DNA of 64,000 nucleotides. Origin: Syntrophaceticus sp050949745 (GTDB lineage: Bacteria; Bacillota; DSM-12270; Thermacetogeniales; Thermacetogeniaceae). Of the stretch, positions 46,502-56,074 are shown in pieces. Position 1 is the stretch's first letter. The number at the start of each line of letters is the position of its first letter. The position numbers and the translations under genes are program-made. The notes beneath the pieces were generated by a model. The model did not search any database and was not told the DNA's origin. It saw only the letters and a program-made list of their open reading frames with translations. The stretch lies in NCBI GenBank assembly GCA_050949745.1, contig JBMNGF010000020.1, positions 41,552-105,551 of the forward strand, in the 5' to 3' direction.

Positions 46502-47020
46502 ATGGGACGAAAGCATTCTCGACTCCTGGTTTTTGGTCTGCTGATATTTGTTTTTGTCGGTGCCTACTATCTATGGCAGGAACAGGTGGTTGTGCGGCGT
46601 CCTCTTCCTGATGGCACAAAGATTCATATTCAAACTGAATACAATCTGTGTGGACATAAAGAGAGCAGGGATGCTTCACCTGTAGAATTAAAAGTACAGA
46701 CTTTGCTTGATCTACGTCAGTTGTATCCTTCTCAGGAAGGATGGCGTTCACGTTTTGCTGATGCTCAAGTGATGGTCACACGAGAAATGGATGATCTGTG
46801 TGAGAACTGCTCTCAGGTTACACATTTAGGTGAAAAGGGCGGTTTTGTAGCAGTGATTAAAGGACCTGTCGGGGTAGACGGTGGGATAGTGCGTGTCACA
46901 ACGATTAAAACAGATATCCTTCCTGAGGAGCTGCGTACAAAAGTAGAAGAAGGAATGCTGGACCTACCTGGCGAAGAGATTCTGCTGCAGATCATGGATA
47001 GCCTGGAGGAGCATCACTAA
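46502..47020 (+). CDS. BofC-like sporulation signalling protein
   Basis: A ~172-residue protein with one N-terminal membrane segment (residues 5-22) and an exported domain. The C-terminal half (HLGEKGGFVAVIKGP, then LPEELRTKVEEGM) resembles the BofC C-terminal domain, which in Bacillus restrains SpoIVB signalling between mother cell and forespore. Two pairs of Cys (LCGHKES, LCENCSQ) are notable. ATG at 46502 follows AGGGTGG; a GTG at 46493 is an alternative. Position after yebC matches other Clostridia. Identification is moderate. Confidence 0.65.
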   Translation: MGRKHSRLLVFGLLIFVFVGAYYLWQEQVVVRRPLPDGTKIHIQTEYNLCGHKESRDASPVELKVQTLLDLRQLYPSQEGWRSRFADAQVMVTREMDDLCENCSQVTHLGEKGGFVAVIKGPVGVDGGIVRVTTIKTDILPEELRTKVEEGMLDLPGEEILLQIMDSLEEHH

Positions 47021-47165
47021 CACAAGGGGACGGTTCTCTTGTGTCAATATGCAAGGGGGTCACTCCAAACAGTCCCCGGGGTATCATAATGCCGCCAATG
47101 TTGTTATGACCCGGGTATGTGCCTGGTCTATTACTTTTTAATGCAACAGGAACCGTCCCTAGTGC
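47021..47165. repeat. Inverted GGGACGGTTC repeat element
   Basis: AGGGGACGGTTC at ~47025 is complementary to GGAACCGTCCCT at 47149, bracketing ~110 bases. Inside lie a second palindrome-like pair (CCCCGGGTATCATAA / TTATGACCCGGGT). The 174-base gap between the BofC-like and CapA genes is thus filled by a miniature element, related in its GGGACGG core to the repeats around the 5S gene. Confidence 0.6.
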
Positions 47166-47194
47166 ATAACTTAGCGCATTATTAGGGGGTTGCT

Positions 47195-48322
47195 ATGAAG
47201 AAAAATGTTGGTATAACAGTTTTCTTGGTTATTCTGGCTGTAGTGGCTTTTCTCTGTTGGGGATGTGGGGGTAGCGCTCCTGTAGAAGTGGGGGAAGAAC
47301 CACAGGACAAGCAGGTTGTACAAGAGCAGGAACCGCCTCAGGAATGGACCCTTGTGGCCAATGGTGACCTGATGCTGGGAAGACGGGTAGCTATTGCTAT
47401 GGAGGAAAATGGGGTACTTTATCCTTTTGAGCAGATGGCGCCCTTATTACAGGACGCTGATCTCACTTTTGGCAATTTGGAGACAGCACTTTCCCAAAGG
47501 GGAACACCTATACCAGGAAAGGGTATCTGGTTTCGCTGCGATCCTGCAGCTGCTCAGGCCCTAAAAGAAGCGGGTTATGATGTGCTGAGTGTTGCAAATA
47601 ACCACATTCTCGATTATGATACACCTGGCCTGACAGACACACTTAATGTTTTGCGGGAACAGGGGATTGAACCGGTAGGTGCGGGAGAGGATTTAGAGGA
47701 GGCTATTCAGCCTGTAATCAAAGAGGTTAAACAGCAAAAAATCGCCTTTATCGCTGCGACAGAGATGGCAGATATTTTCTGGGACTACCAATATCCACGC
47801 ACTTTTGAGGCAAAACCTGATCAACCAGGTGTACAGAAGTATGATGCTGATCAATTGGTGAAAACCGTTTCCTCTCTACGGGATCAGGTAGATGTTATTG
47901 TAGTTTCTCTGCACTGGGGTACTGAATACTCAGATTATCCCGAGGCATATCAAAAAGAAACAGCTCATAGGTTGGTGGATGCTGGAGCAAACTTGATTAT
48001 CGGGCACCATCCTCACTGTCTACAGGGTGTGGAAGTATATAATGGGGCATTTATTGCTTACAGTTTGGGAAATTTCGTTTTTGATAAGCAGCGTAGGTCA
48101 AAGTGCCAGGAGACTGTGGTTGTTAAGACATTTTTCCGAGAAGACGAATTGCAGAAAGTTGAGCTTCATCCAGTTATGATTAATGCTGAACAGCCTCGAC
48201 CAGCAGAAAAATATGATGCCGAACGGATATTACAAAAGATGATGAATCTAAGTGCGGAGCTAGATACAGTCCTTGATATAAATGAAAATCAAGGGAAGAT
48301 TATTGTAAACAAGGGAGATTAG
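47195..48322 (+). CDS. CapA family metallophosphatase-like lipoprotein
   Basis: A 375-residue PGA_cap family protein. An N-terminal signal with a lipobox-like Cys at residue 24 anchors it outside. The metallophosphatase-like motifs are present in order: GDLMLGR, FGNLETALS, NNHILDY, LHWGTEY, GHHPHCLQG and YSLGNFVFD. Relatives act in poly-gamma-glutamate capsule export, though most in this family are of unknown role. It starts at an ATG behind TTAGGGGG and ends 10 bases before polA. Confidence 0.92.
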   Translation: MKKNVGITVFLVILAVVAFLCWGCGGSAPVEVGEEPQDKQVVQEQEPPQEWTLVANGDLMLGRRVAIAMEENGVLYPFEQMAPLLQDADLTFGNLETALSQRGTPIPGKGIWFRCDPAAAQALKEAGYDVLSVANNHILDYDTPGLTDTLNVLREQGIEPVGAGEDLEEAIQPVIKEVKQQKIAFIAATEMADIFWDYQYPRTFEAKPDQPGVQKYDADQLVKTVSSLRDQVDVIVVSLHWGTEYSDYPEAYQKETAHRLVDAGANLIIGHHPHCLQGVEVYNGAFIAYSLGNFVFDKQRRSKCQETVVVKTFFREDELQKVELHPVMINAEQPRPAEKYDAERILQKMMNLSAELDTVLDINENQGKIIVNKGD

Positions 48323-48332
48323 GGGGGGCTTA

Positions 48333-50957
48333 ATGAAAAAGCTTGTTATATTAGATGGTAACAGCCTGGCACACAGGGCTTTCCATGCCCTGCCACTATT
48401 GAGTACAACAACAGGGCATTTTACTAATGCTGTTTATGGCTTCACGACAATGCTGCAGAAAATTATCCGCCAAGAGCAGCCTGATTATCTAGCTGTTGCC
48501 TTTGATGCTGACCGTATGACATTCAGACATGAGGAATATGACCAATATAAAGCACAGCGCAAGCCGACACCAGATGAACTGCGGCCGCAGTTTGCTCTGA
48601 TAAAAAAGCTGCTGACCGCTCAGCGTATATCGTTTATAGAGCTTGTTGGATACGAGGGTGATGATGTAATAGGTGAGGTGGTAAGGGCTGCGGAGAAAAA
48701 GGGAATTGAGGCTTTGATCGTATCTGGTGATCGTGATCTGCTTCAGCTGGTAACAGAACAGACCAAGGCTTTGATTACCCGCAAGGGGATCAGCAATTTG
48801 GAATGTTTCACACCTGAAAAGGTTCAAGAGAAGTATGGGATAAAACCAGTTCAAATTCCGGATTACAAGGGCCTTAAAGGTGACCAGAGTGACAATATCC
48901 CAGGGGTACCTGGAATAGGCGCTAAGACTGCAGTCAAATTACTGAATCAGTTTCCTAGTATTGAGGAGTGTCTTGCCAACCTGGATAAACTGCCTTCCAG
49001 AAATGCTGGTCTACTCAGCAAATATAAGGACCAAGCATTGATGAGCAAGAGATTGGCAACACTTGCGGAAAACGTTCCTATCAAGGTTGATTTTACTGAA
49101 TTGAAAAGAGAAGAGCCTGACTATGAGGCACTGATCGATATCTATCAACAGTTAGAGTTCAAATCCTTATTGAAAAATGTTCAGTGTAAGATGCCATCAC
49201 ATCTGACAGCTCCGGAGGACTTTAAAAATTACAGCCTTATAAAAACCATCCCTGAACTGACTGAGATAGTAGAAAAAATTAAAGCCGCAGGGGAGTTTGC
49301 ATTCTATTTTGAACAGCAGGGGATATCTCCCCATCAAGCACCTTTATCTGTTCTTGGAGTTGCCTTGGGGGATAGCTGTGCTGCTATTTCTTTTCCACAG
49401 GATGCTAAGGAACAGGGAAAGTTTCTGATCATGCTTGATGAGATCATGGCTGATCCAGATTGTGTTAAATTGTGCCATGATGCCAAAGCCGAACTGATCA
49501 TTTGTAAGCGTCACGGCCTTGAGATCAAGGGAATCAAAGGGGATACCATGCTCGCTGCCCATTTATTGAACTCATCACTTTCTAACCCTAAACTGGAGGA
49601 GCTTTCTTTAAAACACCTTAATCAGGTTGTAAACTTTGATGAGGATGAGAGTAGGGCGGCACAGTGTGCATTGATAATCAAGCAGCTGTGGCCGAATCTG
49701 ATAGAAGCATTGAAAGGTGATGACCTGGAGGATCTTTTCTATAAACTTGAACTTCCTCTGTCCGCTGTTTTGGCAGAGATGGAGATTCAGGGAATAAAGC
49801 TTGATTTAGTGCGGTTAGAAGAAATGTCCGAAGAACTCAACAAACAACTTTTAACACTGACCGAGGATATTTATTTCCTGGCTGGGGAAGGATTTAATAT
49901 TAATTCACCCAAACAGTTGGCACACATTCTTTTTGAAAAGTTAAAACTCCCTGTGATCAAAAAAACAAAGACAGGTTACAGCACAAATGCTGAGGTGCTA
50001 GAAAAACTTGCCCCACTTCATGCACTGCCGGCTAAGCTGTTGGAGTATCGTCAGCTTGCTAAACTAAAATCTACCTATGTTGATGGACTGCAGAGTCTGG
50101 TCGATACCAAGACTGAAAAAGTTCATACAACATTTAATCAGACGATCACCGCCACCGGTAGGTTGAGCAGTACCGAGCCAAATCTACAAAATATACCGAT
50201 TAGAGACGAACTGGGAAGGAAAATCAGGCAGGCTTTCATTCCGTCAGAAGCAGGTTGGATTTTGTTAGCTGCAGATTACTCTCAGATCGAATTAAGGGTC
50301 ATGGCCCACATGTCTCAGGATTCACAACTGCTGGCTGATTTTCGGCATGGAGAGGATATACATACCAGAACTGCGGCAAGTATATTTGGGGTTGCGCAGG
50401 AAGATGTTACAGCTGATCTGCGCCGCAAGGCAAAAGGGGTTAACTTTGGCATTATTTACGGAATAACAGATTATGGCCTGGCTAGGGATGTCCATGTCAG
50501 CAGAGAAGAGGCCGGTCGTTACATAGAAAAATATTTTTTATACTATCCTGGAGTGAAGCGTTTCATTGATAAAACAATTACTGATGCAAGAGAAAAGGGC
50601 TATGTACAGACCCTTTTCCAAAGACGCAGGTATCTTCCTGATTTGTTGAGCAGCAACAGGAATGTGCGTGCCTTTGGGGAAAGGACCGCTATGAACACAC
50701 CGATCCAGGGAAGTGCAGCGGATATTATCAAACTGGCTATGCTTCGCATTCACCGGGAACTTCAAGAAAGAGGATTAATGGCGCGCCTGCTCTTGCAGGT
50801 GCATGATGAACTGATCTTTGAACTTCCTGAAGAGGAGTTAGAGATCCTTATACCCTTGGTGCGCTCTGGGATGGAAAAAGTGGTTGAGCTTGATGTTCCA
50901 TTGAAAGTAGGTATTGAAGCAGGATACAACTGGAATGATATGCAGGATGTGGATTAA
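48333..50957 (+). CDS. polA: DNA polymerase I
   Basis: An 874-residue Pol I. The 5'-3' exonuclease domain (residues 1-290; FDGN-type start LDGNSLAHRAFHAL, DRDLLQLV, GVPGIGAKTA) and the polymerase domain (DYSQIELR, motif B with RRKAKGVNFGIIYG, motif C VHDE) are intact. In the middle domain the proofreading carboxylates are not conserved (FYFEQ where FDTET is expected), so it should lack 3'-5' exonuclease activity, as in Bacillus. It forms a repair cluster with mutM, and coaE follows. Confidence 0.97.
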   Translation: MKKLVILDGNSLAHRAFHALPLLSTTTGHFTNAVYGFTTMLQKIIRQEQPDYLAVAFDADRMTFRHEEYDQYKAQRKPTPDELRPQFALIKKLLTAQRISFIELVGYEGDDVIGEVVRAAEKKGIEALIVSGDRDLLQLVTEQTKALITRKGISNLECFTPEKVQEKYGIKPVQIPDYKGLKGDQSDNIPGVPGIGAKTAVKLLNQFPSIEECLANLDKLPSRNAGLLSKYKDQALMSKRLATLAENVPIKVDFTELKREEPDYEALIDIYQQLEFKSLLKNVQCKMPSHLTAPEDFKNYSLIKTIPELTEIVEKIKAAGEFAFYFEQQGISPHQAPLSVLGVALGDSCAAISFPQDAKEQGKFLIMLDEIMADPDCVKLCHDAKAELIICKRHGLEIKGIKGDTMLAAHLLNSSLSNPKLEELSLKHLNQVVNFDEDESRAAQCALIIKQLWPNLIEALKGDDLEDLFYKLELPLSAVLAEMEIQGIKLDLVRLEEMSEELNKQLLTLTEDIYFLAGEGFNINSPKQLAHILFEKLKLPVIKKTKTGYSTNAEVLEKLAPLHALPAKLLEYRQLAKLKSTYVDGLQSLVDTKTEKVHTTFNQTITATGRLSSTEPNLQNIPIRDELGRKIRQAFIPSEAGWILLAADYSQIELRVMAHMSQDSQLLADFRHGEDIHTRTAASIFGVAQEDVTADLRRKAKGVNFGIIYGITDYGLARDVHVSREEAGRYIEKYFLYYPGVKRFIDKTITDAREKGYVQTLFQRRRYLPDLLSSNRNVRAFGERTAMNTPIQGSAADIIKLAMLRIHRELQERGLMARLLLQVHDELIFELPEEELEILIPLVRSGMEKVVELDVPLKVGIEAGYNWNDMQDVD

Positions 50958-50960
50958 TAA

Positions 50961-51785
50961 GTGCCCGAACTCCCGGAAGTAGAAACCATCCGTCGCTCTC
51001 TGGAACCAAAGATCATTGGTCTTAGGATTCAGGAGGTAGCGGTATTTAATGAAAAAACAATAAAAAGCCCGTCTCCACATCTCTTTGCTGCTTCTCTTCA
51101 GGGGGAAGAGATCACTGGATTGGACCGCTGGGGGAAGTATCTGATTATTGAGATCGGTTCTTCGCTGGTTTTGGTGGTTCATCTGCGGATGACTGGACGC
51201 CTGATCTTAGCCGATCCAGGTGTTTCGGTGAGCAAATATACGCGTGTTGTCTTTTATTTTGATCAAGAGAAAGAACTTCACTTTCATGATGTTCGTAAAT
51301 TTGGAACAATGCACCTGGTAAAACGCCAACATTTGGATGATTTCCCGCCTTTCAGAGTTTTAGGGTGTGATGCCTTGGATCCTCGGCTAACCTTGAGTGT
51401 TTTTATGGATCGAATAGAAGGAAGAAGTGGCCAGTTGAAGGGGTTGCTGCTCAACCAGTCCTTTGTTGCCGGAATCGGGAATATCTATGCTAATGAAATC
51501 CTATGGAAGGCAGGGATTCGACCACAGCGCCGAGCCGATTCTTTGAGTATCCGGGAACAAGAGCAGCTTTACCAAGGGATGCGGGATGTTATTCAATTAG
51601 CCATAAAACACCATGGCACAAGCCTACGGGATTATGTTGATGGTGACGGAAATCGCGGCCAATTCCAGAATATGCTGTCAGTACATGGCAGAGAGGGAGA
51701 ACCCTGTCCATCCTGTGGGAATAGTATTATTAGAATAAAACAGGGGGGACGCAGCACCTATTTCTGTCCGTCCTGTCAGGATTAG
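50961..51785 (+). CDS. mutM: Formamidopyrimidine-DNA glycosylase
   Basis: A 274-residue Fpg/MutM that removes oxidised purines. The N-terminal PELPEVET (catalytic Pro2 and Glu3), the helix-two-turn-helix lysine region and the C-terminal zinc finger (CPSCGN...YFCPSCQ) are all present. GTG start 3 bases after the polA stop, so the two are coupled. Confidence 0.97.
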   Translation: MPELPEVETIRRSLEPKIIGLRIQEVAVFNEKTIKSPSPHLFAASLQGEEITGLDRWGKYLIIEIGSSLVLVVHLRMTGRLILADPGVSVSKYTRVVFYFDQEKELHFHDVRKFGTMHLVKRQHLDDFPPFRVLGCDALDPRLTLSVFMDRIEGRSGQLKGLLLNQSFVAGIGNIYANEILWKAGIRPQRRADSLSIREQEQLYQGMRDVIQLAIKHHGTSLRDYVDGDGNRGQFQNMLSVHGREGEPCPSCGNSIIRIKQGGRSTYFCPSCQD

Positions 51786-51829
51786 ACACCACATTTGCCT
51801 CTACTTAATAAATTGTAGGTAGGGGTGAG

Positions 51830-52474
51830 GTGGAATTGGATATTTGGACATTATTTTTTTTTGCTATTGCTTTGAGTTTAGATGCATTTAGTGCTGGTTT
51901 TACTTATGGACTGCGTAAAATAAAAATCCCACTGTTGTCATACTGTGCGTTGATCTGCATCTCTATGCTGATTGTAGGGATCTCTGTTTTCTGTGGCAGT
52001 GCTGTCAGTCAATTCATTCCTGATGTGTGGAGTGAAAGACTGGGGGGAATAATTCTTTTAGGAATAGGATTGTTGTGGCTATTCCGTTTTCGCAAAAAAG
52101 ACAAAGATAGTATTCAGCAAGAGAAAAGGGTTAAAAAAGTATGGGAATTAAAGTTTGCTTCATTAGCTGTGATCATAAAGATCTTTGAGGAGCCAGTTTA
52201 TGCAGATGTCGATGCTTCTGGTGTAATCAGTATCCAGGAATCACTTCTTCTTGCTGTTGCCCTCTCTGTGGATGCACTGGGGGCAGTTTTTGGGGCAGCA
52301 CTGGCCGGTTCTGATGGTATTTTGACTGTGTTGTTGATCCCACTTTTCCAGCAGTGCTTTCTTTCATTGGGGGTTTATCTGGGCTGCTCTTCCCCATTGG
52401 CCTGGCTGCGTTCACAGGGGCCTCTACTGGCTGGTATCCTTTTGTGTACGCTGGGAGCGCTCAAAATTTTTTGA
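51830..52474 (+). CDS. ytaF: Sporulation membrane protein YtaF
   Basis: About 212-214 residues with six membrane segments in two repeats, each starting with an acidic motif in a helix (LSLDAFSAGF and LSVDALGAVFGA), the pattern of the MntP-like YtaF family. In Bacillus the gene is in the same polA-mutM-ytaF-coaE order. It may be a cation exporter, unproven. Start either GTG at 51830 or the TTG two codons later, which has GGTGAGGTGG in front. Confidence 0.93.
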   Translation: MELDIWTLFFFAIALSLDAFSAGFTYGLRKIKIPLLSYCALICISMLIVGISVFCGSAVSQFIPDVWSERLGGIILLGIGLLWLFRFRKKDKDSIQQEKRVKKVWELKFASLAVIIKIFEEPVYADVDASGVISIQESLLLAVALSVDALGAVFGAALAGSDGILTVLLIPLFQQCFLSLGVYLGCSSPLAWLRSQGPLLAGILLCTLGALKIF

Positions 52475-52495
52475 CGATTGTGAGGGTATAAGATT

Positions 52496-53101
52496 GTGGG
52501 ATACATCATTGGTCTAACCGGTGGGATTGCCAGCGGAAAGAGCTTTGTGAGTGAGATGCTTAAAGAGCTTGGTGCTCAAATTATTGACGCGGATCTTATT
52601 TCTCGGCAGGTGGTAGAACCGGGTAAACCGGCATGGAAGAAGATCGTGAAGGAATTTGGTAAGGGAATTATAAATGAGGATCAAACCATTAAGAGAAAGA
52701 AACTAGGCAGCATCGTGTTTGCTGATCCTGATAAACTGGATAAATTAAATAAGATCACACATCCTTATATTACGATGGAGATCGAAAAGCTATTAAAGGA
52801 GTATCGAGAGTCCGGCAAAGAGGGAATTATGGTTCTTGATGCTCCTATTCTCCTGGAATTGGGGATGGAAAGATTGGTGGACCAGGTCTGGGTAGTAGCG
52901 GTTGATTCTGAAACCCAGCTTGAGAGGCTGATGAAAAGGGACAAACTGTCAGCAGAAGAGGCAAAACGCCGCATTCGAGTTCAAATGCCTCTAAAAGAAA
53001 AGATAAAAAGGGCTGATCAGGTAATTGATAACCGCTTTACCCCAAATGAAACGAAAAAACAGCTAGAGATGATCTGGCAGGAAACATGCTTTGGGCGATA
53101 A
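52496..53101 (+). CDS. coaE: Dephospho-CoA kinase
   Basis: A 201-residue kinase for the last step of coenzyme A synthesis. The P-loop GLTGGIASGKS begins at residue 6, the acidic DADLISRQVV follows, and the lid region is RMKRDKLSAEEA-like. GTG start 21 bases after ytaF. Part of the polA-mutM-ytaF-coaE group typical of Firmicutes. Confidence 0.96.
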   Translation: MGYIIGLTGGIASGKSFVSEMLKELGAQIIDADLISRQVVEPGKPAWKKIVKEFGKGIINEDQTIKRKKLGSIVFADPDKLDKLNKITHPYITMEIEKLLKEYRESGKEGIMVLDAPILLELGMERLVDQVWVVAVDSETQLERLMKRDKLSAEEAKRRIRVQMPLKEKIKRADQVIDNRFTPNETKKQLEMIWQETCFGR

Positions 53102-53127
53102 TGATATTTTGTTGATAGGAGTGAAAG

Positions 53128-53691
53128 ATGGTTGTGAGTTCCAGGCGACTGCGCCTGTTCGTGATTATACTGTTAATCTTGTTCGGTATTGTTTATTTGC
53201 TGCAGGCTAAATGGTTTTGGAAGGTTTACTACAGCTGGCCGTACAAACAAGAAATGGTTGAGGTAGGTGTCAATCACGGTGTAGACCCATTTCTATTGGT
53301 GGCTGTTGCTAAGGTTGAGAGCGGACTTAATCCTGATGCTCGCTCAGATGTGGGGGCAGTTGGTCTGATGCAGGTTATGCCCAGCACAGCTGATTGGGCA
53401 GCCGAACAGATGGGATTTGATGGCTTTCATGTGGATATGCTTTACCAGCCTGAAGTCAATTTATTAATTGGCAGCTGGTATCTCTCCAATCTCCTCCAGG
53501 AATTCGATGGGAATATAGTAGCAGTTCTTGCTGCTTACAATGCTGGCAGGGGAAATGTTGGTGATTGGTTGGAATCGGAGCAGTGGAAAGGTACCATAAG
53601 CGATCTAAAAAACATTCCCTTTCCAGAAACTAGGGAATATATTAGATCGGTTCTTAGGAATTATGAAATATATCAATATTTGTATGAATAA
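53128..53691 (+). CDS. Membrane-anchored lytic transglycosylase
   Basis: A 187-residue Slt-type transglycosylase with one N-terminal membrane anchor (residues 9-26). The catalytic Glu64 is in AKVESGLNP, followed by GAVGLMQVMPSTA and AAYNAGRGN. It cleaves peptidoglycan glycan strands to make room for growth or sporulation machinery. ATG after GATAGGAG. Directly after coaE, as in other spore formers. Confidence 0.94.
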   Translation: MVVSSRRLRLFVIILLILFGIVYLLQAKWFWKVYYSWPYKQEMVEVGVNHGVDPFLLVAVAKVESGLNPDARSDVGAVGLMQVMPSTADWAAEQMGFDGFHVDMLYQPEVNLLIGSWYLSNLLQEFDGNIVAVLAAYNAGRGNVGDWLESEQWKGTISDLKNIPFPETREYIRSVLRNYEIYQYLYE

Positions 53692-53756
53692 TAGAGGAAA
53701 TCAAGGCAATTTTGCAGAAAATCACTATAGCTTATATTTGGAAAGGGGTCTGTATA

Positions 53757-54797
53757 TTGGGAGAATCTCTGCTTCAAACAATGGCTGAGGTTAAGAAGAT
53801 TAAAATAAATCCTGGTCGCAAATTATTTTCCGCAACTCCGGAAGAAATTTTGCGCGGAGAGACATCTGACATCTACTTTGTCAGAACCCATGAAATATTA
53901 AGCCATCTGGATCTAGCGGAAACACCGGTGACTGCAGAGGTGTTCTGCCGCAGAGATGGGATTTTTGCAGGTTGTGAAGAAGTTATGCAACTTCTCCATA
54001 ATCAGGATGTGGAGGTCTGGACACTTCCTGAAGGAGCACCTATGCAGTCTAAAGAGGTAGTGCTGCGGCTTAAGGGGCCATATAAAGAATTTGGTGTTTA
54101 TGAAACAGCTCTTCTAGGTATTATGGCCAGTTCTTCAGGTTGGGCTACTGCTGCCAGGGAAGTCAAGGAGGCTGCTCAGGGCAAACCGGTTATATGCTTC
54201 GGGGCACGACACATTCACCCTGCAGTGGCTCCAGTGATGGAAAGGGCAGCGATCATCGGCGGTTGTGACGGTGCCAGCTGTATATTAGCGGCGAAACTTG
54301 CGGGGCGTGAACCGCAGGGAACAATCCCCCACGCCATGATTCTGATCATCGGTGATACTGTAAAGGCTGCCCAGGCTTATAATGAATTGATGCCTGCAGA
54401 TGCCTCCCGTACAGTACTGGTAGATACTTTTAAGGATGAGGCAGAGGAAACGCTCCGAGTTGCTGAAGCACTGGGCGATGACCTGGATGGGGTTCGTCTG
54501 GATACCCCTGGGGAACGAGGGGGTGTTACCCTCGATATGGTTAAGGAGATCAGGGCACGCCTTGACCTAAAGGGTTTTTCTCATGTAAATATCTTTGTCT
54601 CCGGTGGTCTCACTCCAGAGCGTATCAGGGATTTGAGTGAGGCCGGAGCCGATGCTTTCGGAGTAGGCAGCTACATCTCCGCTTCCCGCCCCATAGATAT
54701 GACACTTGATCTGAAAGAGATCAATGGTAAACCCTTTACTAAGAGGGGACGGATTCCCGGCGAGACTCCTAATGAGCGCCTGGTTAGACAGAAATAA
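53757..54797 (+). CDS. Nicotinate phosphoribosyltransferase
   Basis: A ~346-residue enzyme that joins nicotinate to PRPP in NAD salvage. The segments VRTHEIL, AEVFCRRDGIFAG, GARHIHPAVAP and the phosphate-binding FVSGGLTPE and GVGSYIS fit the archaeal/clostridial nicotinate phosphoribosyltransferase. I take the TTG at 53757, with GAAAGGGG 8 bases before it; an earlier start at 53712 has no site. With the isochorismatase-like hydrolase and nadE it completes much of a salvage route. Confidence 0.9.
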   Translation: MGESLLQTMAEVKKIKINPGRKLFSATPEEILRGETSDIYFVRTHEILSHLDLAETPVTAEVFCRRDGIFAGCEEVMQLLHNQDVEVWTLPEGAPMQSKEVVLRLKGPYKEFGVYETALLGIMASSSGWATAAREVKEAAQGKPVICFGARHIHPAVAPVMERAAIIGGCDGASCILAAKLAGREPQGTIPHAMILIIGDTVKAAQAYNELMPADASRTVLVDTFKDEAEETLRVAEALGDDLDGVRLDTPGERGGVTLDMVKEIRARLDLKGFSHVNIFVSGGLTPERIRDLSEAGADAFGVGSYISASRPIDMTLDLKEINGKPFTKRGRIPGETPNERLVRQK

Positions 54798-54958
54798 GTC
54801 ATAAGTAAAATGCCCCTTCATAGATATGCCAAATATGGTCACGGTTTTGCTAGAGTAACTGTATTGCACTGGAAAACTGGCTCATGACGGGTAAGAATAG
54901 TATCTTTACACTATTGGAATGAAGCATTAAAATTAAATAGAAAGGATGGTGTTTGTTA

Positions 54959-55183
54959 ATGCCAACATATGATTTTGAATGTAAAAAATGCGGTAATCGC
55001 TTTTCACTATTTACTACAGTATCAGGGAGGTTAAAGGCTGTTTGCCCCTCCTGTCAAAGCGGAAACCTCCAACAACTTTTCACCGGTGTTGCCTTTGTGA
55101 AAGGAAGTTCCGGTGACAGTGCTGGGAGTTCTGCTTCGGGAGGATGCTCAAAGGGCAGCTGTAGTGGATGTTCGGGCTGCTAA
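54959..55183 (+). CDS. FmdB-type zinc ribbon protein
   Basis: A 74-residue protein. The N-terminal zinc ribbon (FECKKCGNRF then CPSCQS) is the FmdB family signature. The tail is Gly/Ser-rich with many Cys (GGCSKGSCSGCSGC), common in clostridial members. A regulatory role was proposed from the fmd operon of Methylophilus but is not established. AAAGGATGG precedes the ATG. The 155 bases before it hold no gene. Confidence 0.9.
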   Translation: MPTYDFECKKCGNRFSLFTTVSGRLKAVCPSCQSGNLQQLFTGVAFVKGSSGDSAGSSASGGCSKGSCSGCSGC

Positions 55184-55204
55184 ATAATTGGCCTAAAGCC
55201 AAGG

Positions 55205-55233
55205 TTGACAAAAACGTAGATGTTGCGTATAAT
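55205..55233 (+). promoter_or_regulatory. Promoter of tRNA-Leu
   Basis: Consensus TTGACA (55205) and TATAAT (55228) with a 17-base spacer, 90 bases ahead of the tRNA. Confidence 0.8.
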
Positions 55234-55322
55234 TCTATATTGTTGATGACTTAATCTGAGTGGATGAATCAGCAGAAACTCACATCTGCAAGTAATTGTT
55301 TCAATAACAAATTTCATAAAAA

Positions 55323-55409
55323 GCGGAAGTGGTGGAATTGGCAGACACGCTAGTTTGAGGGACTAGTACCTGAAAGGGTATGCGGGTTCAAATCCCGCCT
55401 TCCGCACCA
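55323..55409 (+). tRNA. tRNA-Leu (GAG)
   Basis: 87-base class II tRNA with a long variable arm. The acceptor GCGGAAG pairs with CTTCCGC, the anticodon loop is TTGAGGG (anticodon GAG), the T-arm is GCGGGTTCAAATCCCGC, and CCA is encoded. Confidence 0.96.
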
Positions 55410-55410
55410 T

Positions 55411-55449
55411 GAGATGCAGCAGGGAGAAACACTTCCTGCTGCATTTTAT
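55411..55449 (+). terminator. Terminator after tRNA-Leu
   Basis: ATGCAGCAGG and CCTGCTGCAT form a 10-base perfect stem followed by TTTATT, immediately after the tRNA. It may also serve the convergent gene at 55465. Confidence 0.85.
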
Positions 55450-55464
55450 TACTATATAGACCAG

Positions 55465-56037
55465 CTAGCTTCCCAATTTCTTTCCTAAATCGTAAACTTT
55501 CTGAAGGCTTGCCGGTGTTTTTTGGATATCCCCTATATGGTCGATGCCGGGATAACAACAGGTTGACACTAATTCGATCTCCATCATCAGAAAAAAGTAG
55601 CGTGCCACCTGAAGTGCTCCGTCAAAAACGTTAGGCAGTTTAGTCCCGGCACAGCTGATGAAAATTCCCTTGCGCTGGGAGTTATCAAACAATTTCTTAC
55701 CAAGAATATATTTGTAAGCCCAAAACTGTTGAGAACGGTCAATAAAACTTTTAGCCTGTGCACAGATTCCCATAGAGAAAATGGGGGCTGCCAAAATAAA
55801 TCTGTCGCAAGCCAAGATTTTATTAAACAACTGTTCGGAATCATCCTTGATGACACATTTTCCTGTGGCTGCACAGGCGTTACAGGCACGGCACGGAGAA
55901 TAGCTGTAGTCAGATAGATACAGCAATTCAGTCTTTCCTCCGGAATCCCTGCAACCTTCCAGAGCCTTGTTGGCAAGAACAGCGGTATTTCCATTCTTAC
56001 GAGGACTACAGGCCAAAGCCAAGCAGTTTAAATCCAT
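55465..56037 (-). CDS. NADPH-dependent FMN reductase / iron-sulfur flavoprotein-like
   Basis: A 190-residue flavodoxin-fold protein (ACSPRKNGNTAVLA at the N-terminus). A compact Cys motif follows at residues ~48-61 (CRACNACAATGKC), as in iron-sulfur flavoproteins of anaerobes. The FMN-contact segment AAPIFSMG is present. It probably moves electrons between ferredoxin and small acceptors. Minus strand, alone, next to toxin-like remnants. Confidence 0.87.
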   Translation of the reverse strand: MDLNCLALACSPRKNGNTAVLANKALEGCRDSGGKTELLYLSDYSYSPCRACNACAATGKCVIKDDSEQLFNKILACDRFILAAPIFSMGICAQAKSFIDRSQQFWAYKYILGKKLFDNSQRKGIFISCAGTKLPNVFDGALQVARYFFLMMEIELVSTCCYPGIDHIGDIQKTPASLQKVYDLGKKLGS

Positions 56038-56074
56038 AAAGCTTAACCCATCCTTTCTGATTAGGAAGTCTTCT

